A stretch of 64,000 nt of DNA, taken from assembly GCF_012273515.2 (NCBI RefSeq), contig NZ_CP050975.2, positions 4,898,001 to 4,962,000 on the forward strand. Reading direction: 5' to 3'. The position numbers and the translations under genes are program-made. Of this stretch, positions 8,667-17,693 are shown one piece after another. Each line of letters opens with the position of its first letter. Position 1 is the first letter of the stretch. The notes beneath the pieces are model-generated. The model saw only the letters and a list, made by a program, of their open reading frames with translations, made no database searches and had not been told where the DNA came from. Origin of the DNA: Streptomyces sp. RPA4-2 (GTDB taxonomy: Bacteria > Actinomycetota > Actinomycetes > Streptomycetales > Streptomycetaceae).

Positions 8667-9894
8667 GGCAGGCGAGCGCCCCCGACACCAGCGTCCGTAC
8701 GCCCGGCGCGAGGGTGCGCGGGTCGGGTGCGAAGTGCGGGCTGTGGTTGCTGGGCACGGCCGCGAACTTCTCCATGAGGTCGTCGCCGGGAGCGGCGTCC
8801 CAGACCTCCGCCGGGGTGCTCGTCACGAACCAGTAGGAGTACGGGATCCGTCCGTCCGCGAGCCTCGGGAAGTCCTCGCTGCCCATCGCCGGACCCGGGT
8901 CGAGGATCGTCCCGGTCCCGAAGACCTCGCCGTGCACCGCGGCGATCCGCCCGTCGGTGTCCGGGTCGTTGACGGTCACGGGGAAGCTGTTTCCGACGGT
9001 GACGTCGGGTTCGCGCGGGCAGCCGGCCGCCAGGCACTCGCCCGCCGCGATCCGCCGGATCGCCGCGATCATGCGTTCCCGTACCTCGTCCGACTGGGTC
9101 CGCAGGTTGAGGGCGATCCGGGCCTCGGAGGGGATGATGTTGTGGCGGGTGCCCGCCTCGATCCGTCCCACCGTCAGGACGGCCTGCTCGCGCGCCGCGA
9201 TCTCCCGGCTGACGACGGTCTGCAGCCGGGTCACCAGGTAGGCGGCGGTGACGACCGGGTCGACGGTCGACTCCGGGCGTGAACCGTGCCCGCCCCGCCC
9301 GTGCACGACGATGTCCACGTCGGTCGAGGCGGACATGATGAGACCGGGCCGGTGGGCGTAGAGCCCCGTCGGACCGGGCGCGGCGTGCTGGGCGAGCAGC
9401 ACGTCCGGCGGCGGGAACCGCTCGTAGACGTGGTCCTCGATCATCGCCGCGGCGCCCTCGCCGGTCTCCTCGGCGGGCTGTCCGAGCACCAGCAGTGTGC
9501 CCGACCAGGTGTCGCGCCCGGCGGCGAGCGCCTGTGCCGCGCCCGCCAGCCAGGTGACGTGCAGATCGTGGCCGCAGGCGTGCATCACGCCGGGCGTCGT
9601 GGACGCGTACGGCAGCCCGGTCTCCTCCTTGACCGGCAGCGCGTCCATGTCGGCGCGGAGCAGGACGGTGGGTCCCGGCCCGTTCCGCAGGATCCCGACG
9701 ACCCCGGTGCCCCCGATGCCGGTGACCGTGTCGAACCCGGCCGTGCGGAACCGGCCGGCGAGGGCGGCGGCGGTGCGGTGCTCGCGCATCGACAGTTCCG
9801 GATGCCGGTGCAGGTCCCGGTAGAAGTCCTCCAGGGCGGGGAGCGGGAGGTCGGCGGTGAGGTCCAGCGCGGTACGTGCGGCGGGAGAGTTCAC
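8641..9894 (-). CDS. M20 family amidohydrolase (N-acyl amino acid/IAA-conjugate type)
   Basis: 417 residues. Motifs of the M20D amidohydrolase group are present in order: HRHPELS (29-35), RADMDALPVKE (80-90), the metal site HACGHD (105-110), QPAEETGEGA with the catalytic glutamates near 142-143, and GRGGHGSRPE in the dimerisation domain. Such enzymes hydrolyse N-acyl amino acids or related amides using two metal ions in the cytoplasm; the exact substrate is not visible. GTG at 9894 was chosen because the fold begins just after it. It overlaps the SBP lipoprotein gene tail to tail. Confidence 0.9.
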   Translation of the reverse strand: MNSPAARTALDLTADLPLPALEDFYRDLHRHPELSMREHRTAAALAGRFRTAGFDTVTGIGGTGVVGILRNGPGPTVLLRADMDALPVKEETGLPYASTTPGVMHACGHDLHVTWLAGAAQALAAGRDTWSGTLLVLGQPAEETGEGAAAMIEDHVYERFPPPDVLLAQHAAPGPTGLYAHRPGLIMSASTDVDIVVHGRGGHGSRPESTVDPVVTAAYLVTRLQTVVSREIAAREQAVLTVGRIEAGTRHNIIPSEARIALNLRTQSDEVRERMIAAIRRIAAGECLAAGCPREPDVTVGNSFPVTVNDPDTDGRIAAVHGEVFGTGTILDPGPAMGSEDFPRLADGRIPYSYWFVTSTPAEVWDAAPGDDLMEKFAAVPSNHSPHFAPDPRTLAPGVRTLVSGALACLNAPEGSA

Positions 9895-10103
9895 GGGGTC
9901 AGGGTAGAGGCCGCCGACGGAACGGGGGGAGTTCCGCCGGCGGCCGTTCGCGCCGTCCGCCGCGGGGGAGGACGCGGTTTCCGGACGGTCGGGTCTCGCG
10001 GGGGCGCCGACGAAGGGTGCCGTCGACAACGGGAGTTCGTCTTCGGTGCGTTGGTCCACACCTGTGGACGGCGGGGGCGGTGAGGGCCGGGTGTGGCCGG
10101 CCG

Positions 10104-10286
10104 CTACGGTCGCGAGGAGGTGTCGCCGTACGCCGTCTCGGTGTGTCCGGGGCCCTGCTGGTGGAGGGCCGGGGCGGGATCGGCCGCCCTGGCCGGGCCC
10201 GCGTTCGCCGCCAGGACCAGTGCGGCCACGGCGATGACCGCCGCACCGAGCACTCGGAAGTAGCGCGCGGAAATACGTCGGAGCAC
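10104..10286 (-). CDS. Small exported peptide precursor, 60 residues
   Basis: 60 residues from a GTG. Basic start (MLRRISARYFR), a hydrophobic helix at about 12-29, an ARA cleavage-like motif near 33-35, and then a polar tail of roughly 26 residues ending GDTSSRP. This is the layout of a secreted pro-peptide. It is divergent from the XRE-TPR regulator, and both promoters carry the same three-part operator, so co-regulation is likely. By analogy with RRNPP peptide/receptor pairs the processed tail could be a signal sensed by that regulator. That is inference; it could be an unrelated exported protein. Confidence 0.6.
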   Translation of the reverse strand: MLRRISARYFRVLGAAVIAVAALVLAANAGPARAADPAPALHQQGPGHTETAYGDTSSRP

Positions 10287-10312
10287 GGCGACCTCGCAAC
10301 AACAGCGGCGTA

Positions 10313-10338
10313 TTAAGCAGGCTTAACCCGTCGCTTAA
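10313..10338. promoter_or_regulatory. Three-part operator, copy 1 (TTAAGC-N2-GCTTAA-N6-GCTTAA)
   Basis: Perfect inverted repeat TTAAGC-AG-GCTTAA at 10313-10326 plus a third GCTTAA half-site at 10333-10338. It lies 27 bases upstream of the exported peptide start on the minus strand. Same architecture and spacing as copy 2. Confidence 0.75.
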
Positions 10339-10408
10339 CGTAGGGGCTCGGAGCACCAAAGAGCAAGGGGCGCAAGGGGAGTTGGATATTAGTCAAAGTC
10401 GTCTCGGG

Positions 10409-10434
10409 TTAAGTGGACTTAATGGCATGCTTAA
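10409..10434. promoter_or_regulatory. Three-part operator, copy 2 (TTAAGT-N2-ACTTAA-N6-GCTTAA)
   Basis: Perfect inverted repeat TTAAGT-GG-ACTTAA at 10409-10422 plus a GCTTAA half-site at 10429-10434, exactly 96 bases after copy 1. It ends 3 bases before the ATG of the XRE-TPR gene, leaving no room for a normal ribosome-binding site. That suggests a leaderless or autoregulated start. Confidence 0.75.
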
Positions 10435-10437
10435 TCC

Positions 10438-11781
10438 ATGGCGGAGCGTGACGGCCCGGAGGTCATCGGGCGCAGGGTCCAGCAGCTGCGTACGGAACGC
10501 GGGCTGACACAGAAACAATTGGCGGAACCGGCGTACACGCCCGCCTACATCTCGACACTGGAGGCGGGGCGGGTACGCGCCTCGGAGCCCGCGCTGCGGC
10601 ACATAGCCGAGCGGCTCGGGGTGGCGTACGAGGAGCTGGCGACCGGCCGGCCGGCCCATCTCGCGACCGATCTGCGGCTGCGGCTCACCGACGCGCAGCG
10701 CACCCTCGCGACCGGCGAGGCCGAGGTCGCGGCGGAGCAGTACGCGGTGCTCCTCGCGGAGGCGGACACGCACGGACTCGTCGCCGAGCAGTCCGCCGCA
10801 CTGCTCGGGCTCGGCGAATGCGCGCTGGAGACCGGGGACCTGGAGACCGCCCAGGAGCGGTTCGAGGCGTCGGAGCGGCGCCTCGGGGACGCGCCGCTGC
10901 CCCAGCGGGTGCCCGCCCTGCGCGGCCGTGCCGTCTCCCACTACCTCGCCGGTGAACTCCGTTACGCCTGCTACCTGTTCGAGTCCACGCTGGACGAGCT
11001 GAACCGGACCGGCATGCACGACCCGGACGCCCTGCTGCTTCTCTACACCGGCGTCATCGCGCCCTACATGGACATGGGCGCGCACGCCCGCGCCGCCCAG
11101 GCCGCCGAGTTCGCGCTCGCGCTCGCCCCGCAGGTCGGCGACCCGGCGCTCGTCGCCCGGATGCACCGCTCGGTGGCCCGCACCATGATCGCCGAGGGCC
11201 GGATGGCGGAGGCCGACGCCTCCCTCGCCAAGGCCGCCGAGCTCTACCGCCAGCTCCAGATCCGTACGGAGCTCGCCAATTGTCACTGGATGCGCGGATA
11301 CCTGTACGCGCAGAACGGTGAACTGGAGCGCGCCGAGAACGAGTTGCGCGAGGCGCAGGTCATGCTCTCGGCCAAGCGGGCCGCCCTCTACACCAGCCAG
11401 GTCAACGTCGAACTGGCGGACGTGCTGCACCGGCGCGGCAAGTCGACGGAGGCCGCCGTTCTCCTCCACGAGGTGCTCGGCGACCTCAGCCCCGAGCGGG
11501 GCGCCGTGCACTCGGCGGGCGCGCACCGGCTGCTCGGCATCATCGCCGAGGACGCCCGGGACACCGAGACCGCCGAGGAGCACTACGTCCGGGCGCTGAG
11601 CCTGCTGGAGCGGGCCGGCGCGGCGGGCGACCTGGCCGACCTCTGCCGCCTGCTCGGAGACCTCCTGCGGCGCACCGGCCGGGTGGAGGCGGCCCTCGAC
11701 GCCTACCGCACGGGCCTGGGCCACCGCACGGCTCCCGGCACGACCACCCTGGGCCCGGCCCCCGCGCAGCCCCCGCTCTGA
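10438..11781 (+). CDS. XRE-family regulator with C-terminal TPR repeats
   Basis: 447 residues. The N-terminal helix-turn-helix (about 8-65: IGRRVQQLRTERGLTQKQLA, then YISTLEAGRVRAS) is a Cro/C1 type. The rest is a long array of helical TPR motifs, the usual ligand- or peptide-binding part of RRNPP-like and Streptomyces TPR regulators. The ATG at 10438 sits immediately after a TTAAG-type operator, with no Shine-Dalgarno. The gene is divergent from a 60-residue exported peptide. It likely binds the duplicated operator sites between them and regulates both genes. Confidence 0.88.
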   Translation: MAERDGPEVIGRRVQQLRTERGLTQKQLAEPAYTPAYISTLEAGRVRASEPALRHIAERLGVAYEELATGRPAHLATDLRLRLTDAQRTLATGEAEVAAEQYAVLLAEADTHGLVAEQSAALLGLGECALETGDLETAQERFEASERRLGDAPLPQRVPALRGRAVSHYLAGELRYACYLFESTLDELNRTGMHDPDALLLLYTGVIAPYMDMGAHARAAQAAEFALALAPQVGDPALVARMHRSVARTMIAEGRMAEADASLAKAAELYRQLQIRTELANCHWMRGYLYAQNGELERAENELREAQVMLSAKRAALYTSQVNVELADVLHRRGKSTEAAVLLHEVLGDLSPERGAVHSAGAHRLLGIIAEDARDTETAEEHYVRALSLLERAGAAGDLADLCRLLGDLLRRTGRVEAALDAYRTGLGHRTAPGTTTLGPAPAQPPL

Positions 11782-11884
11782 CCGCCGTCACGCGGGCGGG
11801 GGCGGTCAGGGCGCCGGAGGACGCGGAGGCCGTCCCGTACGCCCGTCACCCTTCGGACGGCCTCCACGGTGCCGTGTGGCCGCG

Positions 11885-13720
11885 CTACGGGGTCACGACG
11901 GGGAACGCGTGGTCCGGTGCGGTGGCGTACGACAGGAGGCGGTCCAGGAGGGCGGGGTCGCCGTCGGTCTCGATGCCCGCGAGGCCCCGCCCCTCCAGCA
12001 CGGCGCGCAGTTCCGGCCGGGTGAGGGTCAGGGTCAGTCCCGCGTGCGGTTTCGGTACGTGGTGGACCGGCATGCCGCGGTGCGTCAGCGCGCCGTGGTG
12101 GAGGTTGACGCGGTGGCGGCGCTGTTCGTCGGTCACGACGAGGTCGAGGGTGAGGTGCTCGTGCCAGGCGCGCGGGCCGTCGATACGGACGGCGAGCGAG
12201 TCGAGGAGCATGCTCACGGTGAGCGCGGAGGTGAGTTCGGAGCCCGTGGTGTCGATGTCGGTGTCGGCCGTGCCCCGGCGCAGTTCCAGGGCGGCCGTGA
12301 GGTAGTAGTTGCGCCAGGTGCCGTTCTCGGCGCCGTGCCCGAGCCGTTCGTAGATGCCGGAGAGGGTCTCCCGGGCCGCGCTGTCCGACGGGTCGGCGAA
12401 GACCAGGTGGTTGAGGAGGGTGGCGGCGAAACGGAGGTCGCCGTTGTCCGCGTACGCCCGCGCCTTCACCAGGGTCTCCGTCGGGCCGCCCGCCAACTCC
12501 ACGTACCGGGAGGCCAGTTCGGTGGGCGGGTGTTCCCAGAGGTGGGCGGGGTTCCCGTCGTACCAGCCCATGTACCGCTGGTAGACGGCCTTGACGTTGT
12601 GGCTGAGGGAGCCGTAGTAGCCGCGTGCGTGCCAGGACCGTTCCAGGGCGGGCGGCAGCCGCAGCTCCTCGGCGATCTCGGGGCCGGTCAGGCCGTTGTT
12701 GAGGAGGCGCAGGGTCTGGTCGTGCAGGTAGGCGTAGAGGTCCCGCTGCTCACCGAGGAACCGGACGACGTTCTCGCGCCCCCAGGTCGGCCAGTTGTGG
12801 GAGGCGAACGCGACGTCGTAGGTGTCGGCGAACAGGTCGACGGTCTCGTCGAGGTAGCGGGCCCAGACGCGCGCGTCGCGGACCGGGGCGCCACGCAGGG
12901 TGAGCACGTTGTGCAGGGTGTGACTGGCGTTCTCGGCCACGCACAGCGCGCGCTGGTCACGCAGCAGGAAGTTCATCTCGGCGGGCGCTTCCGTCCCCGG
13001 GGTGAGCTGGAAGACGAAGCGCACGCCGTCCACCGTCTCCTCCTGCCCGGTCCGGGTGACGTCCACGTTCGGGGCGATGAGCGTGACGGTGCCGGTGGAG
13101 GTGGTGGTGCCGAGCCCGGTGCCGATCTGGTCGCGGGGCCCCTTGGGCAGCCGGGCGCCGTGCATGAAAGCCGCCCGGCGCAGCATCGCGTTGCCGGCGA
13201 AGACGTTCTCGCTGACCGCGTGCTCCAGGAAGCCGGCGGGCGCGAGTACCGGCACCCCGCTGTCACTGCCGTGCGGCAGCACACCGCGGGCGCCGCCGAA
13301 GTGGTCGACGTGCGAGTGGGTGTAGACGAGCCCGGTCACGCGGCGCGGTCCGCGGTGCTCGTGGTAGAGGGCGAGGGCGGCGGCGGCGCACTCCGCCGAG
13401 ATCAGCGGGTCGATCACGACGACACCCTCACGGCCCTCGACGAGCGTCATGTTCGACAGGTCGAGCCCGCGCACCTGGTACACACCCTCGGTGACCTCGT
13501 ACAGCCCCTGCCGCGCACACAGCCGCGCCTGCCGCCACAGACTCGGGTGCGCGGTCGGCGGACAGTCGTCCGCGAGGAACGCGTAGGCGTCCGCGTCATG
13601 GACGACCCGCCCCTCCGCGTCCCGGACCACGCCGGGAACCAGGGCCGCGATGAACCCGCGATCCGCGTTCTCGAAGTCGGTCAGATCCTCGAACGGCAGC
13701 TCTTCGCCCGCGGCATCCAT
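11885..13720 (-). CDS. Alkyl sulfatase (SdsA1-like metallo-beta-lactamase fold)
   Basis: 611 residues. The zinc motif THSHVDHFGG (134-143) and the flanking strand VVVIDPLIS mark a metallo-beta-lactamase fold. Length, N-terminal sequence and a C-terminal SCP2-like lipid-binding domain (about 490-611) match class III alkyl sulfatases such as SdsA1 and Pisa1, which hydrolyse primary or secondary alkyl sulfates such as SDS. There is no signal peptide, so it should be cytoplasmic. It stands alone on the minus strand, convergent with the XRE-TPR gene. The 13721-13967 gap upstream contains no gene. Confidence 0.9.
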   Translation of the reverse strand: MDAAGEELPFEDLTDFENADRGFIAALVPGVVRDAEGRVVHDADAYAFLADDCPPTAHPSLWRQARLCARQGLYEVTEGVYQVRGLDLSNMTLVEGREGVVVIDPLISAECAAAALALYHEHRGPRRVTGLVYTHSHVDHFGGARGVLPHGSDSGVPVLAPAGFLEHAVSENVFAGNAMLRRAAFMHGARLPKGPRDQIGTGLGTTTSTGTVTLIAPNVDVTRTGQEETVDGVRFVFQLTPGTEAPAEMNFLLRDQRALCVAENASHTLHNVLTLRGAPVRDARVWARYLDETVDLFADTYDVAFASHNWPTWGRENVVRFLGEQRDLYAYLHDQTLRLLNNGLTGPEIAEELRLPPALERSWHARGYYGSLSHNVKAVYQRYMGWYDGNPAHLWEHPPTELASRYVELAGGPTETLVKARAYADNGDLRFAATLLNHLVFADPSDSAARETLSGIYERLGHGAENGTWRNYYLTAALELRRGTADTDIDTTGSELTSALTVSMLLDSLAVRIDGPRAWHEHLTLDLVVTDEQRRHRVNLHHGALTHRGMPVHHVPKPHAGLTLTLTRPELRAVLEGRGLAGIETDGDPALLDRLLSYATAPDHAFPVVTP

Positions 13721-13967
13721 GCCCCCACCCTCGACTACACCCTGCCCCGGGACCAGCGGGGTGGGCCGTTCGAGGGGGTGGAGGGGCCCGGGAAGGCGTC
13801 ATCGGGCGGGGAGGTGAGGCGTCCGGCCCGTCGCACACCGAAAACCCGGCAACCTGCGGATGTGGCAGCCGCGGGGTGAGGTGGCCGGGTCCGGTGGTGT
13901 CAGTCGGGTCGGGTACTGCACGCGTCGCGGGTGCTGACGGCGGTGCGGGTACTGCGCAATGTGCAGG

Positions 13968-14189
13968 TCAGAGCCTGTCCATCCGGGTGTAGGGGCTGAG
14001 GATGCGGGCCTGGCGGGAGCCGAAGTCGACGAGCATGGCGATGCCCTCTTCGACGCCGATGATCGTGCCCAGGCCGAACTGGTCGTGGGAGACGCGGTCT
14101 CCGAGGCTGAATTCCTTGGCCACGGGGACGACCGGGGCTGCGAAGGGGCTGGTGGGCAGGTGGCGCCGGGGCGCGGAGGGTTTCGTCAT
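13968..14189 (-). CDS. Small Tudor-like protein related to the UvrD/PcrA C-terminal tail
   Basis: 73 residues. From residue 27 the sequence EFSLGDRVSHDQFGLGTIIG, followed by a strand-rich stretch, strongly resembles the C-terminal Tudor/RNAP-interaction domain of UvrD/PcrA helicases and CarD-like modules. It stands here as an independent protein. Its ATG (14189) overlaps the stop of the GT51 gene as ATGA, so it is the last gene of that coupled cluster. RNA polymerase binding is a reasonable inference; the cell-wall neighbourhood is unexplained. Confidence 0.75.
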   Translation of the reverse strand: MTKPSAPRRHLPTSPFAAPVVPVAKEFSLGDRVSHDQFGLGTIIGVEEGIAMLVDFGSRQARILSPYTRMDRL

Positions 14190-16222
14190 CGTGTAGCCAG
14201 TATGGGCTTTGTTTGGCCGATCGGAAGCCCCGGATTTCCTTCTTCGGCCGGAGAGGGGCCGCCGGAGGTGCCGGTGATCTTGGCCCAGGCACCCTCCGAG
14301 ATGTGGGCGGAGAGCCCCTCGGCGGTGCCGGGGAGCGGCGCCGGGAGGGCCGGCTTTCCGCCTTTGGCCGGGTGTTCCGCGAAGAGAGCCACGGTGAGGG
14401 TGAGGTGTTCGTCGTAGGTCGTCCGCCAGAGGGTGCGCGGGCCCGCGGCGCCCGTGAGGACGGCCGGACGACCGCCGGCCCGGCTCTGCATCAATTTGGT
14501 CAACACCCCCGCGCCACCCCCCGCCGTCGCCGTACTGGTGTTCGGATGGGCGCGGTAGAGGGTGCGGCCCGCGCGGGTGATCCGCGCGATCGTGTACGGC
14601 TTCGCGTACGTACCGTGCGCCGCCGCGGTCGCGTACGCGGAGGCCAGCCGCAGCGGGGTCGGGGCGGCGGCGCGGGTGAGGCCGGCGAGCGGAGGCGGCA
14701 GCTTCGTGCCGGAGAAGGGCTCCAGCGCCGTGCCCGCCTCCACCGCGCCGTCCACCGCGTCGTTGAAGGGCTGGCGGGCGTAGTCCGGGCCGCCGTACAG
14801 GACCCGGACCGCGCCGTCGCCCGGGACCAGGGCCACCACGGCCGTGTGCAGCCGGGCGCCGCCCTTGGCGGGCGGTGCGTCGCCCGCCCGCTCCGCCGTC
14901 GCGTCCTGCGCCGTCAGGTCGAAGGTGGTACGGATCGTGTAGCCACCGCGGGCGAGCTGGTCCTCGGTGATGCCGAGCCGGTCGGCGGCCTCGGCGGACG
15001 CCACGTCGATCAGATACTGGCGCTGACCGTCCGTGTCGCCCGGCGGATAGAAGCGGAAGGCGGGGAAGCGGGCCGCGGCGCGCTGGGCGGCCGTGATGGC
15101 GTGACTGTCCGCCATCGCGTCCAGCACCCAGTCCCAGCGGTCCACCAGCTTCGCCGTCACCGCGGGGTCGGAGCCGGCCTTCTCGTAGTACGAGGGGATG
15201 TTGATGACGGCCGCGAGCGCCGCGCCCTGGCTCACGGTCAGGTTCCTGGCATCGACGCCGAAGTAGTTCCGGGCGGCGGACTGGATACCGGCCGCGCCCC
15301 GGCCGAAATAGACCGTGTTGAGGTAGCCCGCCAGGATCTCGTCCTTCGAGCGGGTGCGGTCCAGCTTGATCGCGATCAGGGCCTCGCGCGCCTTGCGGTA
15401 CAGCGACTGCTCCGGGGTGAGCAGGGCGTTCTTCACGTACTGCTGCGTGATCGTGGACCCGCCCTGCCGTCCGCCGCCGCTCACCGTCGCCCAGGCCGCC
15501 CGGGTGATCGCCTTCGGGGAGATCCCCGTGTCCGAACGGAAGGAACGGTTCTCTGCCGCGATCACCGCCTCCCGGACATGCCCCGGCACCTGCGAGAGAG
15601 GTATCTCCTGACGGTCGACGGGGCCGCGCCGGCCCAGGTAGTCGCCGTCGTCGTCGACGAAGACGCTGCTCTGCATCGCCGTCTCGGGGTGCGGCTCGGG
15701 GATGACCGTGAGGTGGTACGCGACGAGGACCGCGGCGACGAGGTGGGCGAGGACGGTGAGCAGGACGATCAGCGCGCGGCGCAGACGGCGGCCGCGCGTG
15801 CGGCGGACGCGGATACGGCGGTCGGCCATACGGCGCCGCAGACCGGCCCGGAGCCTGCGCCGGCCCCGGGAGCGGCGGGTCCTCCTGTTCCGGGCTGCGC
15901 CGGGGTTCGGGTCCGCGCCCGTGTCCGTGCTTGCGTTTGCGTTCGGGACCGTGCACGCGTCTGCGTTCGGATCCGCGTCCGTGCCCGGGTCGGTGCTCGT
16001 GCCGGTGCCGGTGCCCGTTCCCGTGCTCGCGTCCTCGGCCGGGTCCGGGCCCCGGTCCCGATCCTTGTTCCCGCGAGGCCTCCCGTCCGGCCTCCCGTCC
16101 CCGCGGATGCCCGCGCGCGGCCATCCGGCCACGTCCGTGGCGCCGGTCCGCCAGGGGCGGCTCGTGCCCGTGCTCCTGACGTTCTCGCCGTTCTCGCCGT
16201 TCCCGCCGTTCCCGCCGCTCAC
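14186..16222 (-). CDS. GT51 peptidoglycan glycosyltransferase with degenerate transpeptidase domain
   Basis: 678 residues. A 148-residue disordered, Asp/Thr/Arg-rich cytoplasmic N-terminus, a membrane helix (about 149-170), and a complete GT51 domain: AAENRSFRSDTGIS with catalytic Glu224, and QGGSTITQQYVKN near 253-265. The following transpeptidase region is short and lacks the active-site motifs: where SxxK should be the sequence is AGTALEP, the SxN block is missing, and KTG is replaced by TGAAG. It should polymerise glycan strands but not make 3-4 cross-links. It overlaps genes at both ends by ATGA. Confidence 0.88.
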   Translation of the reverse strand: MSGGNGGNGENGENVRSTGTSRPWRTGATDVAGWPRAGIRGDGRPDGRPRGNKDRDRGPDPAEDASTGTGTGTGTSTDPGTDADPNADACTVPNANASTDTGADPNPGAARNRRTRRSRGRRRLRAGLRRRMADRRIRVRRTRGRRLRRALIVLLTVLAHLVAAVLVAYHLTVIPEPHPETAMQSSVFVDDDGDYLGRRGPVDRQEIPLSQVPGHVREAVIAAENRSFRSDTGISPKAITRAAWATVSGGGRQGGSTITQQYVKNALLTPEQSLYRKAREALIAIKLDRTRSKDEILAGYLNTVYFGRGAAGIQSAARNYFGVDARNLTVSQGAALAAVINIPSYYEKAGSDPAVTAKLVDRWDWVLDAMADSHAITAAQRAAARFPAFRFYPPGDTDGQRQYLIDVASAEAADRLGITEDQLARGGYTIRTTFDLTAQDATAERAGDAPPAKGGARLHTAVVALVPGDGAVRVLYGGPDYARQPFNDAVDGAVEAGTALEPFSGTKLPPPLAGLTRAAAPTPLRLASAYATAAAHGTYAKPYTIARITRAGRTLYRAHPNTSTATAGGGAGVLTKLMQSRAGGRPAVLTGAAGPRTLWRTTYDEHLTLTVALFAEHPAKGGKPALPAPLPGTAEGLSAHISEGAWAKITGTSGGPSPAEEGNPGLPIGQTKPILATR

Positions 16223-16977
16223 GTCGCGAACTCCATGGTCGCGATCACCCTGCCCGCGGAGTCGTACACCGTGACTCTCTTCGTCGGACCGCCGTGAAAC
16301 CGCCGTTTCATCGGCAGCCCCGGCATCCCCAGCACCTCCCGCGTCTTCGGTGTCTCCTGCGTCTTCGGTGGCCTCACCAGCGCGTACCAGACTCCCCAGT
16401 GCGGGCTGCCCGCGAGGGTGAGTGCCGTGCCGTCGACGTCGCCCGCCGTGGTTTCGATCCGCACGCGCGCCGCGTCCCCCTTGCCGTGGTAGATGCCGGA
16501 CACGAAGTAGCCGTTGTCGCCGACGCCCTCTTCCTGGAGGGTGACGCCGGGTGTGCCGATGTCGATGCCGTCGTCCTTGACGCCGCGGAAGAGCGGTGCG
16601 GAACTCCAGGGCGAGTTCCAGTGCCCGCCGTCCTCGGTGAGCCAGACCTTGATGCCGGACGCGATCCGCACGCGTTCCCCGGGCGTCACGACCCGTACCG
16701 TCCCCCGGGGCGCGGCGGACGGCCCCGTCACCCGCGTCGCGTCCGCTCCCGCGCCGAAGCCCGCGCGCAGCGCCACCGCGGCCGCCGGGACCACCAGTAA
16801 CGCGAAGGCGGCACCCGCCACGGTGGCCGCGCGGCGCCGCCGGCGCCGGCGGGCGGCCCGCTCGACGGCGGCCAGCGGGACGGGCGAGGGAGTCACGTCG
16901 CAGGCGGCCTCGGCGAATATCTCGCGCAGCCGACCGGCCTCGGCCGCCATGGCTGCGGACCTGCGATGACGTTTCAT
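16219..16977 (-). CDS. Membrane protein coupled to sigma factor, possible anti-sigma or signalling partner
   Basis: 252 residues. A cytoplasmic N-terminus of about 50 residues ending in an Arg-rich run, one membrane helix (51-71), and an extracytoplasmic domain with beta-rich pattern (GVTLQEEGVGDNGYFVSG, ending RVIATMEFAT). No zinc-binding anti-sigma motif (HxxxCxxC) is present. Its ATG overlaps the sigma factor stop and its stop overlaps the GT51 start, both as ATGA. The position and topology suggest an anti-sigma or envelope-sensing partner; this is inference. Confidence 0.72.
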   Translation of the reverse strand: MKRHRRSAAMAAEAGRLREIFAEAACDVTPSPVPLAAVERAARRRRRRRAATVAGAAFALLVVPAAAVALRAGFGAGADATRVTGPSAAPRGTVRVVTPGERVRIASGIKVWLTEDGGHWNSPWSSAPLFRGVKDDGIDIGTPGVTLQEEGVGDNGYFVSGIYHGKGDAARVRIETTAGDVDGTALTLAGSPHWGVWYALVRPPKTQETPKTREVLGMPGLPMKRRFHGGPTKRVTVYDSAGRVIATMEFAT

Positions 16978-17693
16978 GGACGGGCTCCGGGGACGGGGTG
17001 GCGAAGAACGAAGGAGGGATCGGCGCGCAGGGCCTCCAGACCGCGCCGCGCGAGCGTCCGGACCGTGCCGCCGGCGCAGCCGAGCAACTGGGCGGTCTCG
17101 GCCTCGCTCAGCCCGTCGCCGTAGCGCAGCACGAGTACGGCACGCTGCCGCGCCGTGAGGACCGTGAGGGTGGCGAGCGCGGCGGGAGCGGGCCGTCTCG
17201 GCCGCGCGGGCAGGAAGGGCGCCGGCAGACGCGTGACGCGTCTCCTGCGGGTACGGCCGAGATGGTGCTCGACCAGTGCGCGCCGTACGTAGAAGGCGAC
17301 GTCGTCGCGCGGGATGCGCCGCCAGCGGGTGCGGACCCGGGCCAGCGTGGCCAGGACGAGATCCTCGGCCTCCTGGAGGTCACCGGTGAGCAGGTGCGCG
17401 GTGCGGACCAGGCGGGGCCAGGCCGCGGTGGCGTACGTCGTGAAGTCGCCTCCACGGCCGGGTGCGGCGGTGACGCCGCCTTCACCGGCGGGTATGGCGG
17501 ACAAGGCGTCGGATGAGGCGTCGGATGAGGTGTGGGGCACGGCCGGCGGTCCCTCGGAGTCGGGTACGTGGGGGAGGTGCGGTGCGGGGGAGTCGGGACC
17601 TGAACAACTCGGCTCCCCCGCCCGCGGATTCAGCGCGGCCCGAACCGGGAGTGGACCTCGTCCCCGGTGTCGTGGGCCTTCATGAGCGGACAA
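16974..17693 (-). CDS. SigE-family ECF RNA polymerase sigma factor
   Basis: About 239 residues if started at the TTG at 17693; the start is uncertain because residues 1-80 are disordered. Region 2 begins near FTTYATAAWPRLVRTAHLLTG and continues EAEDLVLATLARV. Region 4 is LTARQRAVLVLRYGDGLSEA and a typical recognition helix, GTVRTLARRGLEAL. It matches the SigE70 group of small Streptomyces sigma factors. It heads a coupled run of four genes (sigma factor, membrane protein, GT51 enzyme, Tudor-like protein), pointing to control of cell-wall synthesis. Confidence 0.83.
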   Translation of the reverse strand: MSAHEGPRHRGRGPLPVRAALNPRAGEPSCSGPDSPAPHLPHVPDSEGPPAVPHTSSDASSDALSAIPAGEGGVTAAPGRGGDFTTYATAAWPRLVRTAHLLTGDLQEAEDLVLATLARVRTRWRRIPRDDVAFYVRRALVEHHLGRTRRRRVTRLPAPFLPARPRRPAPAALATLTVLTARQRAVLVLRYGDGLSEAETAQLLGCAGGTVRTLARRGLEALRADPSFVLRHPVPGARP

